From: Candidatus Heimdallarchaeota archaeon
GTDB lineage: Archaea > Asgardarchaeota > Heimdallarchaeia > Heimdallarchaeales > Heimdallarchaeaceae
Assembly: GCA_016839875.1 (NCBI GenBank)
Contig: JAEOTK010000055.1
Coordinates: 1 to 8,210, forward strand
Length of the DNA: 8,210 nt
Reading direction: 5' to 3'
Positions within the stretch are counted from its first letter, which is position 1, and every line of letters begins with the position of its first letter. Both the position numbers and the translations under genes were made by a program. The notes under the pieces were generated by a model that was not told where the DNA came from, searched no databases, and saw only the letters and a program-made list of their open reading frames with translations. Positions 6,501-8,210 of this stretch are shown here, in pieces.

Positions 6501-6588
6501 ATTAGGTGCGGCAATAATTGGAGCAACCATCCCAACAGTTAGCTTATCCAAACAAGAAATAGGAACTGAATTAAGACAATCTGCATAG
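3559..6588 (+). CDS. ABC transporter permease with two FtsX domains (MacB/LolC-E type)
   Basis: This 1009-residue integral membrane protein is the permease half of a type VII-like ABC system. Hydrophobic segments lie at about 44-72, 87-112, 388-411, 439-463, 484-509, 529-548, 563-583, 617-638, 876-903, 925-950 and 968-992. Two large regions, about 113-387 and 639-875, lie between membrane segments and would be extracellular. Both FtsX units show the family's coupling-loop pattern after their second-to-last helices: ERGSNRKEIGSYLALES (425-441) and KAMGISSKQLIIYY (913-926). This doubled layout is the one seen in large archaeal and Gram-positive FtsX/DUF214 permeases. The segment at 44-72 is extra relative to the usual ten-helix plan and may be a re-entrant or anchoring element. 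The ATG gives a sensible basic cytoplasmic start and a promoter at leaderless distance. The ATPase gene follows with only 8 bases between. The substrate is unknown; relatives extrude lipids, lipoproteins or peptides, or drive mechanical work outside the cell. Confidence 0.9.
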   Translation: MTRANSVPKNNVRYLFQNLFSATRTFFRFLFGPKETKPTKTRVAFTVILLLFFPIILLTLIALDFFLLLFTPGLHLFKPLFKAGWKYALISAIGVTLAVSIITQYVFFIYSYQFQAFDLYLAEEPRTYIQAELETVQIGDLGQYLSIEGIAGHATRFVNVSHRILQTDLYFTRPTFIKTVDPTTNGTALPNMPLYGTEGKILSFLSMHIGEGRIPEDSSEALALITRDFYNHSDVRVNSTVSVYVPVALEKTASLIDPTAQTTVNITGIVFLDEIPKYHVLQSDKGIEIETLLEMESRAGLVSRWNLAAGILYDIVFTHGLADIRVDLFYDIRLIDSFALQSEVDLIKLIGVELKEWYLDASYSGARINSFLINLLESFQSEYNLYQTFMFAFLSPIIALTLILTVYAANLVRKKRDRQLTILAERGSNRKEIGSYLALESVIIGGVSLIFGVFLGVPISALLTKSSGFLMFSNSSIPLQLDLASVSVALIGSIGAVLLIQIFNTITLLKKRSIEDYGKVEKSLPKYYKFFIDFLLIGISVILWVIYRLPVLSSFEDEIAKFIGIPSTVLMLLGLILLVQRALPWFSRILVKITSKLKLDIPSLSIREIHRYQKSFARSSIILTLSFSLVVCSIVVPITYQDFNTQGAYYDLGADIVIRDFPLDNYLIKESIENLTEVSSISPVRYVNLRDVSGDLAITYSMLIIEPESFLNTAYYRDDFSKESVVDMLAKLNSSNEVLAQKDEIQVLDWEIDVPKPITYLAYNASWEYTKGSVTDDVNLTITIKDEYTYWPVLLKEISVDNVRAIYYHFVARNDFIDQIDVHPSDLIQYLYINVKDGYDLTEVAEEIESIAGGTVTSVEDLIFVKPDSPRSSILYSAINSTLLMSFAINAIILSLFAAIQLIDKSKEIATMKAMGISSKQLIIYYISVYVALLMFSSLLGLLVGYVTSSMLLGVLTTNRIIPPYFLSFPIGSIAIAFTALLGAAIIGATIPTVSLSKQEIGTELRQSA

Positions 6589-6593
6589 GTGAT
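6587..6593 (+). promoter_or_regulatory. Shine-Dalgarno AGGTGAT overlapping the permease stop codon
   Basis: AGGTGAT matches the complement of the archaeal 16S 3' end over seven bases. Its first two bases are the last two of the permease TAG. It lies 3 bases before GTG 6597, which fixes GTG as the start of the ATPase and implies that translation of the two genes is coupled. Confidence 0.75.
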
Positions 6594-6596
6594 AAA

Positions 6597-7514
6597 GTGA
6601 CATTCATAGAAATCAGAGATCTCATAAAAATATATCAATCACAAGAGTATAGCATTAGAGTTCCTGCTTTGAGAGGAATTGAGTTAGATGTACAAGAAGG
6701 AGAATTTATCTCAATAATAGGACCATCTGGAAGTGGAAAAACCACACTCTTACTTGTTTTAGCAGGAATGGCTGAACCTTCTGCTGGTCACATAAGAGTA
6801 GGTGATATCAGATTAGATCAACTTTCAGAAGAAGACAGAAGTAAATACAGGAGACACAAAGTTGGGACTCTATGGCAAATACCTAATAGAAATTTGATTT
6901 GGGAGATAAATATATTCGAAAATGTCGAAATTCCTATGAGACTGTTAGGAATTCCAAGGGAAGAAAGAATAAGAAGAGCAAAAGAGCTTCTGGGTGAAGT
7001 TGGTTTAAGTAGAAGAATGAATCATAAACCACAACAACTGTCTGGAGGAGAGGTTCAACGAGCCGGACTTGCATGTGCATTAGCTCATCAACCTTATCTA
7101 TTACTTGCAGATGAACCAACCGGAGAATTGGATAGTAAAACTGCTGGAGATCTCTTGAAATACTTCAAACATCTAAATGAAACACATGGTATAACAGCTA
7201 TTATGGTAACACATGATTTTGATGTTGCAAAAGCTACTGACAGGCTCATACAAATTGTTGATGGAAGGATATCTGGATATTCTCCAACTGGTAAGTTGAA
7301 AACCATCAGAGATATGCACCAAGTATATCTTGATACCTATGGAACGATACAACTACCTCGTTATATCGTTGAGAAAATGCACACACATAGGGAAGTCACT
7401 ATTGAGGAAGAAGGTGAAAGAATTTACTTGAGTCAGGAAGATATAACAAAAGAAACGTCTTCAAAAGAGAGTACGAAGATGAAGAAGAAGAAGAAGAAAC
7501 CAAAAAAGAAATGA
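6597..7514 (+). CDS. ABC transporter ATPase, LolD/MacB type, with basic C-terminal tail
   Basis: This is the nucleotide-binding subunit that pairs with the upstream permease and hydrolyses ATP at the cytoplasmic face. All motifs are intact in the 305-residue product: Walker A GPSGSGKTT (42-50), Q-loop Gln94 in TLWQIPNRN, signature LSGGEVQR (148-155), Walker B LLLADEPTGELD (168-179) and the switch His206 in MVTHD. The GELD D-loop and overall pattern are those of the LolD/MacB/FtsE branch. The core ends near 227. About 78 further residues follow, including a semi-conserved-looking stretch (TYGTIQLPRYIVEKMHTHRE, 247-266), an acidic patch, and a tail that is almost only Lys (from 295), encoded by an AAG/GAA repeat. 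Bacterial LolD proteins normally stop near 230, so this extension is extra. The start is GTG with a strong Shine-Dalgarno overlapping the permease stop codon. Confidence 0.95.
   Translation: MTFIEIRDLIKIYQSQEYSIRVPALRGIELDVQEGEFISIIGPSGSGKTTLLLVLAGMAEPSAGHIRVGDIRLDQLSEEDRSKYRRHKVGTLWQIPNRNLIWEINIFENVEIPMRLLGIPREERIRRAKELLGEVGLSRRMNHKPQQLSGGEVQRAGLACALAHQPYLLLADEPTGELDSKTAGDLLKYFKHLNETHGITAIMVTHDFDVAKATDRLIQIVDGRISGYSPTGKLKTIRDMHQVYLDTYGTIQLPRYIVEKMHTHREVTIEEEGERIYLSQEDITKETSSKESTKMKKKKKKPKKK
7481..7498 (+). repeat. GAA trinucleotide repeat encoding the poly-Lys tail
   Basis: Six uninterrupted GAA units (read AAG in the coding frame) encode consecutive lysines near the C-terminus of the ABC ATPase. 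Such repeats can change length by slippage in steps of one codon without breaking the frame. Confidence 0.7.
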
Positions 7515-7639
7515 TCTACTCTAATTGACACCTATCAATTTCATAATCACAAAAGACACAGATTGGAAGTTTTAATTTGGAAATTAATGTGAACAAATAA
7601 ATAATAGAAAAAGAGCAAGAATAAATAGCAGGGAATAAA
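7515..7639. other. Intergenic stretch between the ABC operon and the small membrane-protein pair
   Basis: No open frame or RNA is seen in these 125 bases. A short ATTGA/TCAAT inverted repeat (7524-7539) is too weak to call a terminator. An AT-rich stretch AAATAAATAATAG (7595-7607) could be a TATA-like box giving a leader of about 14 bases to the ATG at 7640. AGGGA (7630-7634) is a weak Shine-Dalgarno candidate. Confidence 0.3.
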
Positions 7640-7933
7640 ATGTCAGAAGAGAAACCTCCAAAGAAGTCTTGGTTAAGCAGACCAAAGATACCACCTAAAC
7701 AGAAGCTGAAACCAGACAGGCAGTTTGATGCTGTTATTCTAAAAATGATGGCTGCCTTAGCTTTTAGTGTTGCACTGCTTGTTGGTGGAGGAACTATTTT
7801 TGTTTATGCTTCTTTTCAAGATATTCCTTTGGAAGGTTATAGTCCAATAGTAGGTACATTCCTAGGTATTCATCTAGCAATTTTGATGATATTTTATTCA
7901 GTTTCTCTCTTCAAGTATATTGTAAGTGATTAA
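7640..7933 (+). CDS. Small membrane protein with two predicted transmembrane helices
   Basis: The 97-residue product has a basic, Pro- and Lys-rich N-terminus (about 1-27: PPKKSW, RPKIPPKQK), expected to stay in the cytoplasm. Two hydrophobic segments follow, at about 31-57 (with a GGG turn at 49-51) and 68-93. The short loop between them (FQDIPLEGYSP) would face outside, so both ends lie inside. No catalytic or binding motif is recognised and no family is assigned. The next gene, another small membrane protein with a basic N-terminus, starts 1 base after the stop codon, which suggests the two are made together and may form a complex. A link to the ABC transporter upstream is possible from position only. 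Confidence 0.75.
   Translation: MSEEKPPKKSWLSRPKIPPKQKLKPDRQFDAVILKMMAALAFSVALLVGGGTIFVYASFQDIPLEGYSPIVGTFLGIHLAILMIFYSVSLFKYIVSD
7926..7930 (+). promoter_or_regulatory. Shine-Dalgarno GTGAT inside the end of the 97-residue gene
   Basis: GTGAT lies 4 bases before the ATG at 7935 and within the last codons of the preceding gene. It matches the archaeal anti-Shine-Dalgarno and supports the ATG choice and coupled translation. Confidence 0.55.
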
Positions 7934-7934
7934 G

Positions 7935-8210
7935 ATGTTTAAGCGATTCAAAAAAAAGGATAAAAAAGTTAGTCTCGACATCTTAAGCTTAACAAGAAAC
8001 GAGAAATTAAAAATTGTGGGATTATTTTGCTTGAAATGGGGGGGAATAATATTATTACCAGAAATCATCATTATGATTCTAATTGATCGCTATACAGATT
8101 TCATTGGAAATTACTTCTTTGGTTATCAATTATTTCTAATCCCTGGAACACTATTGATTGTAGGTGGGTGTATGGGAGGATTATCAAGATACAATGTCCC
8201 TCCTAAAATG
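7935..8210 (+). CDS. Membrane protein, unknown function (3' partial)
   Basis: An open frame of 92 codons runs from the ATG at 7935 to the window edge without a stop. The product starts with a strongly basic segment (MFKRFKKKDKK) that should remain cytoplasmic. A short soluble stretch (SLDILSLTRNEKLK) precedes a hydrophobic segment at about 27-50 and a second at about 62-82, which ends GGCMGGLSRYN. Its layout (basic head, two helices, short outside loop) is like that of the gene before it, although the sequences do not look alike by eye. The frame overlaps nothing, begins 1 base after the previous stop codon and has a Shine-Dalgarno GTGAT in place. No family is recognised, and the missing 3' part could add further helices or a domain. 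Confidence 0.75.
   Translation, partial: MFKRFKKKDKKVSLDILSLTRNEKLKIVGLFCLKWGGIILLPEIIIMILIDRYTDFIGNYFFGYQLFLIPGTLLIVGGCMGGLSRYNVPPKM

Noticed and set aside
7524..7539. ATTGA/TCAAT inverted repeat after the ABC ATPase gene as a hairpin terminator
   Set aside because: A 5-bp AT-rich stem with a 6-base loop and no following T-run is too weak.

Overview
The window is AT-rich and reads as archaeal. TATA-like boxes sit about 25 bases ahead of several start codons, which suggests leaderless or very short-leader transcripts. GTGAT/AGGTGAT Shine-Dalgarno sequences, complementary to the archaeal 16S rRNA tail, overlap upstream stop codons. The gene content also fits: a TIGR00288-like NYN protein, an Orc1/Cdc6-like AAA protein fused to a winged helix, and a large two-FtsX-domain permease. 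The style of the proteins (long coiled coils, low GC) suggests an Asgard-type archaeon, but that is an impression and was not tested by any search.

Layout. 1-1208 (+) is the 3' part of a long coiled-coil protein ending in a winged-helix-like domain and an acidic tail; its start lies outside the window. 1265-1792 (+) is a NYN/PIN-like protein that has lost part of its usual acidic active site. 1850-2017 (+) is a probable 55-residue protein with its own TATA-like box. 2069-3280 (-) converges on these genes and encodes an Orc1/Cdc6-like AAA protein with an ArsR-like winged helix and a Walker A motif in which Lys is replaced by Ile. The 260-base gap 3296-3558 separates it from a divergent transporter operon. 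That gap holds a phased array of seven TTCGAA-like hexamers, an 11-bp inverted repeat carrying TATA sequences on both strands, and a promoter for the transporter. 3559-6588 (+) and 6597-7514 (+) are the FtsX/MacB-type permease and its LolD/MacB-type ATPase, translationally coupled. 7640-7933 (+) and 7935 to the window end (+) are two coupled small membrane proteins of unknown function.

How it may work together (inference). The AAA/winged-helix protein looks like a DNA-binding regulator rather than a standard replication initiator, and the hexamer array lies directly upstream of its own TATA box. The simplest reading is an autoregulated regulator, perhaps also controlling the divergent transporter. 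A less likely alternative is a replication-origin-like region. The window holds two proteins from catalytic families with key residues missing (the NYN protein and the AAA protein), which makes binding or signalling roles more likely than catalysis for both.
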